DNA of 64,000 nt. It comes from Lepus europaeus. Lineage: Eukaryota; Chordata; Mammalia; Lagomorpha; Leporidae. Location: assembly GCF_033115175.1 (NCBI RefSeq), contig NC_084828.1:97899388-97963387 (forward strand), read 5' to 3'. Below are positions 47,101-58,690 of this stretch, in pieces. Both the position numbers and the translations under genes were made by a program. The stretch's first letter is position 1, and each line of letters begins with the position of its first letter. The notes below the pieces were generated by a model. The model was not told the origin of the DNA, made no database searches, and was given only the letters and a program-made list of their open reading frames with translations.

Positions 47101-50100
47101 TCCTCATTTTCAAGACACATAAAAAATTTAACAAAAAGGAAAGAATGGGTGGTTTCCTGGCCTGTTCCATGGTTCAAAATGAACCTCCAGATATTCTGAT
47201 AGCCCCATTCTATCTGTATTTAAGAGAAAAAATTTACAAATAGGATGTGTATAAACAGCTCTCACAATCCATATATAAACTGATGTCTATTTGTTAAAGA
47301 AGAGGGAAAACACAGGGGTTGATTTATCAATGTCTTCAACATTAATTATCACAGATGGGAATTCTGAGGACCTCTGTGAAACCAAACCAGGCCCTGGTGA
47401 ATTATAAAGCAGGTCCTTAGACTTTAAAAACATTTAGGCAAAGTGACAGTTCAGAACATCTGCTAGCCTTCTGTCTGAGTATAAACTGGATGTCATGGAG
47501 TGCACAGCTGTAGGCATTTTTGCCAACATCTGTCACAGCAGTACAATAATATAGGTAATTATCAACACCTTATATAAACTGTTTGCTATTTTAATTTTTA
47601 GAAAGAGTAAAATTAGTGTTACAGTCCTTGGCAAAAATAATTGGGATGAATATAGTCATTTTAATCTAAAAGATGAATAAATGATCTGATCATTCTTTGA
47701 AAAGCACACATTTTAAATATTTTCTGCAGCCAATCTGGGTACTATATCATTTTTAAAAGCAAAAATCATAAATAATCTTGTTTTTGAAAAATAAAGACAA
47801 ACTAGAAGCAAAAGCAAAATACTAGGAGTAGAAGAAAGAAGCCAATAATTTGCTATTTACAGCAACCAGAGGTGATAGGATTTGTGATACAAAGATAACA
47901 TTCGTTAACACCATCCAATGGTAACATGACCTGATTTTGTTTTTATAAAAATTAAAAATCCACTTTATAAGTGTTACTATCACACAGTCCACAGGGATGA
48001 ATTATTTAAAAATTGCCTTCCTCTTCTCTCCTCTCAGGCCTAGAATTTTGCAGAGAAATGGCAAATAAGCTATAATTCATCTCCTGCCACCTTAGTAACC
48101 AAAGTTAATTTGAGAAGGGTTAGCACCTCATAGAAATCCAAGGACCCTTCATTCTTTTAGTGCCACCTGGATATGGATCATCCACAGAGCTCATCCTGAG
48201 ATACTGGGCATGATGGTCTCATATCTGATTCCCTTGACCTATATCATAGTTGTTTTTCATTCTAAAGAACTCAGAGCAGCAGCAAGACTGTATTCCAAAG
48301 CACCTGTTCTGGGGAAGATGCCAGTCAATACTGTCTTATTGAAAGACTTGGTCCAGCTGGAGAAAAGAAAGGAATTGAGCTGCCGTTGGATTTCATCATC
48401 TAAACATGCAGTGTAATCTTAAGCAATTCATTACACACTCCTTTTGTTTCCACTACAAAAGGGATGTTACCTTTGTCAGAGGTTGTAATTCCAGTATGTT
48501 CGCACAAAGACAAAAGAGAAATTGAAAAAGTGCTATTAGTTCTACCCTCAGCCAGGAAGAACTGTAGGGTTGGAAGGTCATTATCACTGTTCCGTATACA
48601 GTTCAGACTGGACCACAGAGAGCTAAAGTTTTCATGTTGCAATAGAAATCCATAATAGAGAGTCACAGCAAATATTGGATAGGAATAAGAATAGGAATTC
48701 ATATTTTGGAATACACTTGACTTAAACACTTGGATCAGGTGACTCTATTTGGGCCATAGTTATGGGTGCTTAGAATTTGTAGGACAGTCTTGTCGTCAGT
48801 GCAGGGGTCACTATGGCCAGAACAATCAATTTTGCATTTCAGTATTTGTAATCTAAGAGTCTAGAAAGGGTTAAAAGCAACAGAGAAGGAGGAAGTAAAT
48901 ATGGATTTAAAAACAGACAGGGATAAGGGTGAAGAGGGTGCCTGCAGGAAACTGTGTGAGGTTATGACCCAGGATCAGGCTGTCTGACGTGGTGGGGAGG
49001 ATCAGAAGACATGGATTCCCCAGCCAAGTATTCGGGCCCAGACCTAAACGTGATGCTTGTGAGTGTTCGTGCTTCCTAAAGAGAGTGCTCAGCTGTGAGA
49101 AATAAGCTTTGGAAGAAAAACATTTGAAAATAAAAGGTTAGCAGTATGGTTTTGAAACTCACTGGAGTGGATTCATTAGATACTTCTCAGTGTCGTATTT
49201 TCTTTAAGAGTGACAAAAATCAATGAGTTTTAAGGTCTAAAAAAGGGGGGAAAGAGAAAGTAAACTATTTTGCAAACAACTTGGAAAATAATGATGACCT
49301 TGACTTCTTAAGGGTATTCATTTTTCCCTTGAAGCCGAATCTGCTTTTAGACTTTGGAACAGAAGAGTTGGAATTAGGATATGCGCAACAACAGATATTA
49401 GAGTGAACTTCAAATATGACTGGCCTTCATCTTCACCGAAGCCGGAGCTTATGAGGAAGTGTGTAGGACTTTGGCATTTCCATTTTGAACACGAGGATGT
49501 ATCTGACCATCACTTTCCCTCACTGGTTATTTGGCACTCCTTGATCGCTAAAAATAATACTTGCTAATGGCCTGTGTTGGATTTTGAAAAATGTTTGTCA
49601 AAAGTCAGAGCTAGCTGATCAGCCGTGTGACATCCGCAGGGTGCAGTCAACACTCTCATCTTCCTCCCTCTTTTGTGCTGCCGCCTCTCGCGCCTTGAGC
49701 CCACTGCGCTCTCCTCTTCCTCATTAAGTGTCTTAATCCAGGCTGATCTTTGCTAGGTAGTGTCCCAGGCTTGTCCTATCCTTCTGCTTTTCAAGATCTG
49801 AAACAAGTGGCTAAGAAGTGGGTTCACTGAAGCGTCCTGGTGACTGATAGTAACAACGTGTTCCTTCTTCAGTTACTCAGCTTTATGCCATAAGCTCTTT
49901 GAAGCGGATGGTACAGAGCTTTGACATTTCAGTATCCTCTATGTCACCCAACAAAATATCTTCCCCATAATAAATACTCATTAACATGTAAGTGGATATT
50001 TATTCAGTTTTAGGTTTCTCTCCTTAAATATAGTTACAAATCACTGAAAGTATTCTTTTATTTTTTTTTATCTTAAAATTTTGTTTAGCTAGAGAGGTCC

Positions 50101-51276
50101 AAAATGAAGTCTTTGAAAGTGATATTTATTTTTTTCTGACTGACATTTATTAAAGGGAAATCTTACAAGGAAAATGTAATCTATAATATTACCACCTTAA
50201 CATCATAAATAATTTAGGTTTTCTGTACTCTTTTTTGATCTTTGCCCAACAAATACTTGCAAATTATATCTGTAGTATACCTGTGGGTTTGTATTTTTCT
50301 GTTTGTTTAATTTTACTGTCTATGAAATTGAGTTTTTCAGTGATGGAAAAAAGAATTACTCTAAATCTTAAAATTTCAAATGATAAAGTTTTAGGTTCCC
50401 ATAAAACGTCCAGGAAGACATTCTTGGATTGGGGTGGCTTTTCAGAGCTCTCTGAGTCAGACTGATTTAGGTTAGGCTAACCTCTTATGGATCTTCAGTT
50501 CTATAAGGGAGAATTATAACCAAAGCATTCTGGAGACTTAGAGTAGTCCCAAGAGAAATAGAAGGTCCCAAACTGGGTTTGATGGTAAGTACTAGCTCCC
50601 ACTCTGACCACTGCTTACCGAAGGCCTTCTTCATCTGTCCTTCCTGGAGTCCATCCAGAAGGGGAAAATCCTAGACCTCTGAGGTTTTCTACCCTTATTA
50701 TAACTATGTACCAAAATACTTTGGTCAAAAGGGCTTGGGTGTGTATTGACAAGTGTGAAAAGAAATAAAAATACTATTTGCATTTTAATAGAAATACTGT
50801 TTACATGTTCACCATCACTCCTGCAGCAACTCTTTTTCAGAGGAAACATTGGATGTTTTGTTAATCACAGCATGATGTTGGACATTTTCATGTCTCATGT
50901 AATTAATATTTTTTAAACACTATAGAGCAAAAAAAAATTTGGAAGAACTGGCACACTATGGAGGTTAGCCTTGAAAGTTCATTGCCAAAAAAAAAAAAAA
51001 AAAAAGAAAACTCATTGCCAGGATATGGGATGACTAGAAGAACATGATAGACTTGTCAGAAACACCAAGGCACTCTAATGCAGCACCTTTCTCTGCTTTC
51101 CCCTACTCTCTTCCAGGCTTTGTATTCGTCATGGTACTTATACATGCACTACAAGTAGTGACCCCTTCCCTCTTGTTCACAAGCACAAGCAGACATGCTC
51201 CCTCTCTCACACACACACCTTGACAACCCATTGCAGGAGGCTAGCTCATTGTGCTGTGCAGTTTAATACACTCTAC

Positions 51277-51307
<31 letters not shown>

Positions 51308-52226
51308 AGGAAGGCATCTAGAGCAGTTTTCTTTCCTAACAGGAAACCAAAATCCTACAAGGCTAATGTGTAACGTGTAACATAGGAGGAGTTTGCTTCT
51401 TTTTGAAAGGCTAGTATTCAACGGATCATCCAGTAAGACCTTCTGGAATTCTCTCCCCTATAACTCAGCTTATCCTGAAGGGGCCAGGAAATCAGGCCAC
51501 GGGCCAGACAGAAAACTGCTGCAGAGAGAAACGCAGAGCTGATTCCTATCTTGCACCTGCAGAATCTGCTGTCAGCTGTTCAATTCCAAGTTCTGTGGCT
51601 TTCCTCGACTCCCGCCTGTTGGGTGGATAATTTATTAACTCTTTAATATCCGTAGCAATGATAGCACAAGCAAATATTTATAGGATCAAGAAAAACACAA
51701 GAATTGAAAGGTGGCTGGGCAGGCTGGCTGGGCTTCTTTACTTCGCCTAAATCATTACTGAGCGTCGTCTCAACAGCTGCACACAGTCCAGAGTGGCATC
51801 TCAAAATTCAGCCTTGACTCCCTGGCCTAGCCTCTATTCATTCATCGCACCTCCACAGCCAGCCAGCTATTCAGTACCTGGGCCTCATTTTATGTTGCAG
51901 GCAAAAAGCCAACAAAAATATGGTCACATTTAAAAGCCTTTTTAAACAGTGAGCACCTCCTTCCTTTCCTGATTGTTCCCTGCTTTTTCACATTCCTAGT
52001 TAATAGGTTTTTAAAGCAGTTTTCCCCAACTCTTTTCCTGCCACATACCGTCTTGCCTGGCATCTATGCAGCAAAAGGCTGTTCTTAAGAGGCTTTTAAA
52101 TCTATTGTACTTCTTTATGCCTTTCAACCGCTAACTCTTCAGGTATGGGCTGGGTTTCTTATTTTGCATGTTCCAAGCCATTCACAGTAACTATGGCAAA
52201 AATGAGGATACAAGTAATAAATAAAT
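44171..52226. other. AT-rich non-coding stretch, no recognised transposons
   Basis: No gene in 8 kb. Possible regulatory blocks by texture are 46410-46580, 47270-47570 and 51600-51700 (GATAATTTATTAACTCTTTAATATCC). The T run at 51278-51303 and A run at 50987-51004 are simple sequence. The repeat-poor domain ends at 52226. Confidence 0.5.
51278..51303 (+). repeat. Poly-T tract (26 T)
   Basis: Homopolymer. No reverse SINE body follows it, so it is not a SINE tail that I recognise. Confidence 0.9.
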
Positions 52227-52546
52227 GGGGCAGATGTTGTAGTGCAGCAGGTTAAGCCACTGCTTGGGATGCCCTCATCCCGTATCAAAGTGTCTGGTTT
52301 GAGTCCCTAGATGTTCTGCACTTCGGATCCAGCTTCCTGCTAATTCACCTGGGAGGCAGCTGATGATGACCCCAATATATGGGTGCTTGCCACCATGTTG
52401 AGACACCATGCTGGAGACATGAACGGAGGTCCTGGCTCCTGGTTCCTGGCTTTGGCCTGGCCCAGCATTGGCTGTTGCAGGCATTTGGAGAGTGAACCAG
52501 GGGATGGAAATTCGTTCTTTCTTGCACTCTGTCATTGTGTTCGTTG

Positions 52547-52911
52547 TTTCCTCCCTCCCTCCCTCCCTTCCTTCCTTCCTTCCTTCCTTCCTTCCTTCCT
52601 TCCTTCCTTCCTTTGAAAGGTAGAGTTCCAGAGAGGCAGAAGCAGAAAGAGAGAGAGTGAGGGCTTCCATCTGCTGGTTCACTCCCCAGATGGCTGCAAC
52701 AGCTGGAGCTGCGCTGATCTTCTTCTGGGTTTCCTTCTGGGTCTCCCAATCAGGTATAGGGCCCAAAGACTTGGGCCATATTCCACTGCTTTCCCAGGTC
52801 CTAGCAGAGAGCTGGATCAGAAGAGGAGCAGCCGGGACTTGAACCAGTGCCCATATAGGATGCCAGCACTGCAGAAGGCAGCTTTACCTGCTACACCACA
52901 GCGCTGGCCCC
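52547..52911 (-). mobile_element. CSINE, reverse, nested in the CSINE at 52227
   Basis: Reverse C-repeat: the (CCCT/CCTT)n tract and CTTTGAAAGGTAGAG tail side, 'TCTGCTGGTTCACTCCCCAGATGG', a GC-rich body, head ending CACAGCGCTGGCCCC at 52911. The host SINE tail resumes directly after it. Confidence 0.85.
52549..52612 (+). repeat. (CCTT)n microsatellite
   Basis: CCCT units grading into about 11 CCTT units. It sits at the 3' end of the nested reverse CSINE, so it probably grew from that SINE's A-rich tail. Confidence 0.95.
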
Positions 52912-52950
52912 CATTATGCCTTTCAAATAAATAAATATTTAAAAATAATA

Positions 52951-53310
52951 AAATAATAAATACAATCATTTAAAATGAAGTTTCAGGTCATGTCTAAAAG
53001 GTTTTCGATGGGCTAAGGTATCTCACAGATATCCATTAAGAGGAATACTTTTAGCATGTGTCTAATTCTGAGTTTAAATATGAATAGAACTTTTTTTCAG
53101 TTTTTGAGGATCAATGTTCCCTGATAAGTCTTGGAGCTTTAATTTATCAATACGTTGATCTCTTATTCATTAGGCTGTTTGTAAAATCCTTCTCCTCTGT
53201 TTTTTTTCTGATCAGGAGAATGAGGACAGAGAAAGATATAAATGATGGGCACTAGGAAATTGGAATATTGAGAGCTGGTAGAAATCTAAAGGACTATATT
53301 AACAATGAAT
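52951..53310. other. Non-coding spacer between SINEs
   Basis: AT-rich; nothing recognised. Confidence 0.5.
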
Positions 53311-53652
53311 ATTTATTTTATTTTATTTATTTTTATTTTTTGTTAGTCTTTCTCTTTTCTTTATTTTACTAATTTGAGAGGCAGAGTTATAGTCAGAGAG
53401 AGGGAGAGACAGAAAGGTCTTCCATTTGCTGGTTTACTCCAACTGGGCAGATCTGAACCCAGGAGCCAGGAGCTTCTTCTGGGTCTCTCATGTGGGTTCA
53501 GGGGCCCAAGTCTTAGGTCATCTTCTACTGCTTTCCCAGGCCATAGCAGGGAGCTGGATAGGAAGTGGAGCAGCTGGGACTAGAATTGGCGACCAAGTGG
53601 GATGCTGGTGCCCCAAGCAGAGGCGTAACCCACTCTGCCACAGTCCCACCCC
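53311..53652 (-). mobile_element. CSINE, reverse
   Basis: TTTATTTTATTTATT tail side, TTTGAGAGGCAGAGTTATAG, GAGAGAGGGAGAGACAG, 'TTTGCTGGTTTACTCC', a GC-rich body, head at AACCCACTCTGCCACAG. Close to full length. Confidence 0.9.
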
Positions 53653-53907
53653 CTTATTTTATTTTTAAAATTATTTGAGAGGAGAGAGAGAAAGAGAGAG
53701 AGAGGGAGAAAGAGAACACCCATCATTTGCTGGTTCACTCCCCAAATGCCCAGGATGGCTGGCCCAGGGGCAGGAACTCAATCCAAATGATGGCAGGAAA
53801 CCAATCACTTGAGCCATCATCGGCTGCTTCCCAGGATCCCTGGCATTCTGATATGACACATGGGTGTCTTACCCAACATCTTAACCAGTAAGCCAAATGC
53901 CTATCCC
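53653..53907 (-). mobile_element. CSINE, reverse, shortened
   Basis: Abuts the previous element. TTATTTTATTTTTAAAATTATTTGAGAGG tail, GA-rich stretch, 'TTTGCTGGTTCACTCCCCAAATG', head at TTAACCAGTAAGCCAAATGCC. The GC-rich middle is partly deleted. Confidence 0.85.
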
Positions 53908-53986
53908 TATATTTTTCTTCTAACAAGTATTTATTTCTACGTGCCAGGAATTGTACTTAAACATCAGATGTAAAAATGAATAAGAT

Positions 53987-54320
53987 GGGGGCCGGTGCTG
54001 TGGCGTAGCTGGTAAAGCTGCCGCCTGCAGTGCTGGCATCCCATATGGGTGCCGGTTTTAGTCCCAGCTGCTCCACTTGCAATCCAGCTCCCTGCTGGTG
54101 GCCTGGGAAGGCAGTGGAGGATGGCCCAAGTGCTTGGGTCCCTGTATCTACATGGGAGGCCTGGAAAAAGCTCCGGGCTCCTGGGTTTGGATTGGCTCAG
54201 TTTCAGCCACTGGAGCTGTTTGGGGAGTGAACCAATGGATGGAAGACCTCTCTCTCTGCCTCTGCCTCTCTGTAACTCTGCCTTTCAAATAAATAAATAA
54301 ATCTTAAAAAAAAAAAAAAA
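53987..54320 (+). mobile_element. CSINE, young-looking, full length
   Basis: Near-consensus head GGGGGCCGGTGCTGTGGCG, (AAAT)4 and AAATCTT followed by about 17 A. It is flanked by AAAAATGAATAAG (53972-53984) and AAAACGAATAAG (54318-54329), a target-site duplication with one difference. Of the CSINEs here it is among the closest to consensus. Confidence 0.95.
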
Positions 54321-54330
54321 ACGAATAAGC

Positions 54331-54668
54331 TAGGGGCAGTGTTGTGGCACAGTGGGTTAAGCCATAGCCAGTAACGAGGACATCCCCTATACACACCAGT
54401 TCAATTCCCAGCTGCTGCACTTCTGATCCAGCTCCCTGCTAATGTGTCCCCAGGTGGTAGAAGATGGTCCAAGTGCTTGGGCCCCTGCTACCCTTGTGGG
54501 AGACAAGTTCCAGGTTCCTGGCTTTGGCCTGGCCCAGCCCCTGCTGTTGTGGTTCTTTGGGGGGCATGAATTAGCAGATAGAAGATTTCTCCCTTTGTCT
54601 TTCTCTACCCCACCCCCTCTCTGTAACACTACCTTTCAAGTAAATAAATAAATAAATCTTAAAAAAAT
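54331..54668 (+). mobile_element. CSINE, tandem to the previous one
   Basis: Head GGGGCAGTGTTGTGGCACAGTGGGTTAAG, with (AAAT)n and AAATCTTAAAAAAA at its end. It is followed by a third copy of the flanking target word, AAAAATGAGTAAG (54663-54675). Confidence 0.95.
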
Positions 54669-54791
54669 GAGTAAGAAATAATCTCTTAGAAGAAGCTCTT
54701 GGACTAATGAGGAGAAAGTCAAGTAAATAAGCAACTAATTGAACATGTATTTTGAGAAACAATGCTTTGTGGCCATGCTTGATATTAAAAT

Positions 54792-55138
54792 GGCACGGGG
54801 GTGGACATGGTACAATGTGTTATGCCAGAGCTTGGGACCATATTGGAGTGCCTGGTTCATGTCTTGGCTACTCCTTCGTTCTGATTCAATTTCCTGCAAA
54901 AATATCCTGGGAATCAGCAGATGATGGCTCAAGTACTTGAAGTACTTGGCCCCCAGCCACTCAAGTGGGAGACCCAGTTGGAGTTCCTGGCTGCTGGCCT
55001 CAGCCTGGCCCAGCCACAGCTATTGTGGGCATTTGTAGGGAGTGAGCCGGTAGACAGAAGATCTCTGTCTCTCTCCTTGTTTCTGTCTTTCACTTTCTCC
55101 CTCTGTTTTTCAAGTAGATATAAATAAATAAACATTAA
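54792..55138 (+). mobile_element. CSINE, older
   Basis: Diverged head GGCACGGGGGTGGACATGGTACAATG, full body with 'GTAGGGAGTGAGCCGGTAGACAG', tail ATAAATAAATAAACATTAAAG. Confidence 0.85.
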
Positions 55139-55189
55139 AGATGGCTTATTTAATTTGGAGATAAGAAATCTAAGGTAAGTACACTGCTA

Positions 55190-55453
55190 AACTCTGAAGT
55201 AGGCTAAGCTGCTGCTTGGGATGCCTGCATCCCATTGGAGTTCTGCCTTTGCTTTCAATCCAGTTTCTTGCTAATGCACATCCTGGGAGGTAGCAGATGC
55301 TGGCTCAAGTGCTTGAGTCCCTGCCACTTGAATAGGAGACTGAGATTGAGTTCTGGGTGACTTGTTTCAGTGTGGCCCAGCTCAGCTCTCTCTCTCTCTT
55401 TCTCATTATGCTTTTCGAGAAATACTTAAAAAAAAAAAAAAAAAAAAAAAAAA
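55190..55453 (+). mobile_element. CSINE, old, with long poly-A
   Basis: Weak head, then CTGCTTGGGATGCCTGCATCCC, 'AATCCAGTTTCTTGCTAATGCACATCCTGGGAGG' and a CTCTCTCT stretch. It ends in a 26-base A run (55428-55453). The segment between TTGTTTCAG and CTCAGCTCTCTC is deleted. Confidence 0.8.
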
Positions 55454-55529
55454 GAAAAGAAAACCTGAAGGAAACGAACTGTTTCCCCCTCATCATGGAA
55501 GATAATATTATTTAAATGTTTAAGATAAC

Positions 55530-56670
55530 AGAAGTCAGCTTGTGAAGAGCCCTGGCAGCTCTGCCAAGAGTTGGATCACTGGAAATGGACCTGCCCTGGA
55601 GTCGAAGGATGCCCAGGTCAGAGCCACAGATCTTATTGGCTCTAAGCTGAAAAGCCCTTCACTCAGCCCAACTTCTAAAGTGACCACTGCAGCTGAGGGG
55701 ATGGTCAAGTAGGGTCAGCAACATTGCAGGCAGAACTGTAAATTTCTTGTTAGAGATGCCACCTGCCTTTACCTGGCCAGCTCTCCTCCCAGGCCAGCCA
55801 AGTAATGAAAGTCAACAGAGTGCCTTCCCCTAGGAGGTTCACACCTCCCTTAGGATATACCCCATGTGAAGAGATAGATAGGTCTGGGCCTCTGAATTTA
55901 CAAGGCCTAAAGCCCACCAGATTATTATCAAGCCCCTTCTGTCAGGTCCTATTTGCCTCTCAATCAGAAAACTTAATTGTAGCTTAGACAGCACCTTTCT
56001 TAGCTCCTCTAATAATGACTCTGTCCTTTGTTCTAGGCCCTGTCTAGTGCACTTGGGCCTCATTCCTTTGTAATCATAACCTCTACTCTACCACCAATGG
56101 CTCTACTCCCAACCTGTGTGTACTGATGGTCCTCTTCCCCACTTAATGCTGTATAATTGTTCAAACCTGGTAAATGCCACTCTTAGGATCATTGGTTACT
56201 ATCCTCACTCTGTCTTTTATGACCTTGTCTAAATATGATCAGAGTCGGCAAACTTGGAAGGCTTCCATAGCCTTGGCAACTCATGACGACAGCCTAGGAT
56301 GGTTACTGGCGCCATAAACTAGAGTGTCAATTTGTTGGGTCAACAACAGGAGCCACTGTGCACTTGCTCCTCATGTGGGATCTCTGTCCTTAATGTGCTG
56401 TACATTGTGATTTAATGCTATAACTAGTACTCAAACAGTATGTTTCACTTTGTGTTTCTATGTGGGTGCAAACTGTTGAAATCTTTATACTAAATTGATC
56501 TTCTGTATATAAAGAGAATTGAAAATGAATCTTGATGCAAATGGAAGGGGAGAGGGAGCGGGAGAGGGGAGGGTTGTGGGTGGGAGGGAAGTTATGGGGG
56601 GGGGGAAGCCATTGTAATCCATAAGCTGTACACTGGAAATTTATATTCATTAAATAAAAGTTAAAAAAAA
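55530..56670 (+). mobile_element. L1 3' end (3' UTR), 5'-truncated, rabbit type
   Basis: About 1.1 kb of LINE-1 3' UTR in plus orientation, from about GTCAGCTTGTGAAGAGCCC. It passes through GGTTACTGGCGCCATAAAC and GTGTCAATTTGTTGGGTCAA to the purine-rich GGGAGAGGGAGCGGGAGAGG stretch and the terminal ATTCATTAAATAAAAGTT plus poly-A. This closing sequence is characteristic of young rabbit L1 copies as I know them. No ORF2 remains; the 5' break point is approximate. Confidence 0.85.
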
Positions 56671-56982
56671 ATTTATTTGAAAGCGTGACAGAAAAAGAGA
56701 GCAAGCGAGAGCAAATGCTCCCATCCCCTGGTTCACTCCCCAAATGCTCTCCACAGCCATGGCTGGACCAGGCCAAAGCCGGGGGCCAGGAATTCCATCT
56801 GGGGCTTCCATGTTAGCGGCAGGGACTCAGGTACTTAGGCCATGCTTCACTGTCTCCCAGGCATGTTCGCAGAAAGCTGGGTCAGAAGCATGCAGTAGCC
56901 AACACATGAGCCAGGCACACTCCTAATGGGTTGCAGGTGTCCCAAGTAGAGGCTTAACCTGCTGCACCGCAACACCTGCCCC
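56671..56982 (-). mobile_element. CSINE, reverse, abutting the L1 poly-A
   Basis: ATTTATTTGAAAGCGTGACAG tail side, GAGA-rich stretch, 'CCTGGTTCACTCCCCAAATG', head at CTGCACCGCAACACCTGCCCC. Its tail meets the L1 poly-A, which suggests insertion at or in the A tract. Confidence 0.9.
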
Positions 56983-57283
56983 TAGAACACTCGTAAATCA
57001 TTTCAGTTCTATGTATTTTTCAGACCTGCAGTGTTTTATCTTCCACTGTGAGACTTAATCATGTTGCCAAAATGAATTGAAGTTGTCTAAGCAATGAAAC
57101 TCATAGAAATTATTCCAATATTGAAGTCTTAAAATCTGGTCTTTGTTTTTATATCCAGCAAGTCATATTTCACAGAAAGCCAGATTAACAAAGCTCTCAG
57201 GGATGAAACTGTACAGTTGTTTGTTTTTCTTCTCTGTGCTACTGTAACGTCTGATACAAGATTTACTTTTAAACTACTTTCCC
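56983..57283. other. Non-coding spacer
   Basis: Nothing recognised. Confidence 0.5.
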
Positions 57284-57609
57284 GGGGCCAGTGCTGTGGC
57301 ACAGTGGGTTAAAGCCTCTGCCTGCAGTGATGGCATCCCATATGGGTGCCGGTTCTAGTCCCAGCTTTTCTACTTCCAGTCCAGTTCTCTGAAATGGCCT
57401 GGGAAAGCAGTAGAAGAAGGTCCAAGTCCTTGGGCCTCTGCACCTGCGTGGGAGACCTGGAAGAAGCTCCTGGCTCCTGGCTTTGGATTGGCGCAGCTCC
57501 TGCTGTTGCGGCCATTTGGGGAGTGAGCTAGCAGATGGAAGACCTCTCTCTCTCTCTGCCTATCTGTAATTCTGCCTTTCAACTAAGTAAATAAATTAAA
57601 AAAAAACAT
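57284..57609 (+). mobile_element. CSINE, full length
   Basis: Near-consensus head GGGGCCAGTGCTGTGGCACAG, 'CATCCCATATGGGTGCCGG', CTCTCTCTCTCTGCC, tail AACTAAGTAAATAAATTAAAAAAAA. It is flanked by ACTACTTTCCC-like and ACATTTTCCC-like words, a possible target-site duplication. Confidence 0.95.
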
Positions 57610-57661
57610 TTTCCCATAATTTGTTTATACTTCTGTCTGTCCTTTAAAGAAGGAATCGGTC

Positions 57662-57921
57662 AGGGGTCAGCATTATGGCACAGTGGGTTAAGCTGCCTCC
57701 TGCAATGCTGGCGGGAGGCTCCACTTGTGATCCAGCTTCTTGCTGATGCTCCTGGGAAAGCAATGGAAGATAGCCCAAATGCTTGGGTCCCTGCTCCCAC
57801 CTTCATAGAGTTCCTTTGAGGCCCGTTGGGGAGTGAACCAGCAGATGGGAGATCTCTCTCTCTCTGCCTTTCAAATAAATAAATAAATAAATAAATAAAC
57901 AAACAAATCTCTAAAAAATAA
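57662..57921 (+). mobile_element. CSINE with internal deletion
   Basis: Head AGGGGTCAGCATTATGGCACAG. Part of the middle is missing. It ends in (AAAT)7 and AACAAACAAATCTCTAAAAAATA. Confidence 0.9.
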
Positions 57922-58080
57922 AGAGTTGTGTTTTTATCATTTTTGATACAGTGAGTGCCTATACAGAGTTTGGCATATGGTATGGATTTATGATTGAATG
58001 CATGAAGAAATGAATGAGTTCAAATTTTCTTTACATTGAAGTAACAAATAAATGTACTCAGCCACCTGTGTTATGCCATC
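57922..58080. other. Spacer
   Basis: AT-rich; nothing recognised. Confidence 0.5.
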
Positions 58081-58690
58081 TTTTTTTTTTCTTTCTAAAG
58101 TTTTTTAAAAAATTTACTCAAGTTATACAAGTTTCATGTATTTCACGTGCATGAAATAGGAACGTAGTGATAGTTCCCACCCTTCTCTCCTTCTCCCTCC
58201 CGCCCACGCTCCAACCCTTCCTCCTCCTCCCTCTCACATTCCCATTCTTAATTTTTACAGAGATCTATTTTCAGTTTACTTAGTGATCACATAGTTAACC
58301 CTACACTAAATGAAAGAGTTCAACAAATAGTATGAAAAAAAAAAAAAAAAAACAAAACGTTGTTCCTCAAAAGAAGAGACAAGAGCTATAAATAACCATT
58401 GAATTTCAAAATGTCCATTTCACTGCTAAACATTACATTTCAGGTACTCTATTAGTTATTTCAGGTCAGGGAAAACATATGATAGCTGTCTTTTTGGGAC
58501 TGATTTATTTCACTAAGTATAACGGTTTCCAGTTGCATCCATCTTGATGCAATATACAGGATTTCATTATTTTACAGCTGAGTAGTTAGTACTCTCTAGT
58601 GTATATATACCATATTTTTTTAATCAAGTCAACATTTGATGGACATTTGGGTTGATTTCTTATCTTAGCTATTGTGAATGGTTACTCCAT
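58081..58690 (-). mobile_element. L1 3' fragment, reverse orientation
   Basis: Starts with T-rich tail sequence. It contains the reverse complement of typical mammalian L1 3' sequence: 'TTTCACTAAGTATAA', 'AGTTGCATCCATCTTG', 'TACAGGATTTCATT', 'TGTATATATACCATAT', 'TTGATGGACATTTGGGTTGAT', 'CTTAGCTATTGTGAATGG'. An internal A run (58336-58353) interrupts it. Confidence 0.8.

Larger units (their letters stand above)
52227..52950 (+). mobile_element. CSINE split by a reverse CSINE
   Basis: Plus-oriented body from GGGGCAGATGTTGTAGTGCAG (52227) through 'TTTGGAGAGTGAACCAGGGGATGG' to CACTCTGTCATTGTG at about 52540. Its missing tail, CATTATGCCTTTCAAATAAATAAATA, reappears at 52914. The interval 52547-52911 is a later reverse insertion. 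The first CSINE of the dense repeat field. Confidence 0.85.

Noticed and set aside
51278..51303. Poly-T as the tail of a reverse SINE
   Set aside because: The downstream sequence does not match a C-repeat body.
52275..52766. 163-codon minus-strand frame with repeated Lys-Glu-Gly-Arg
   Set aside because: Translation of two CSINEs and the (CCTT)n microsatellite; not a gene.
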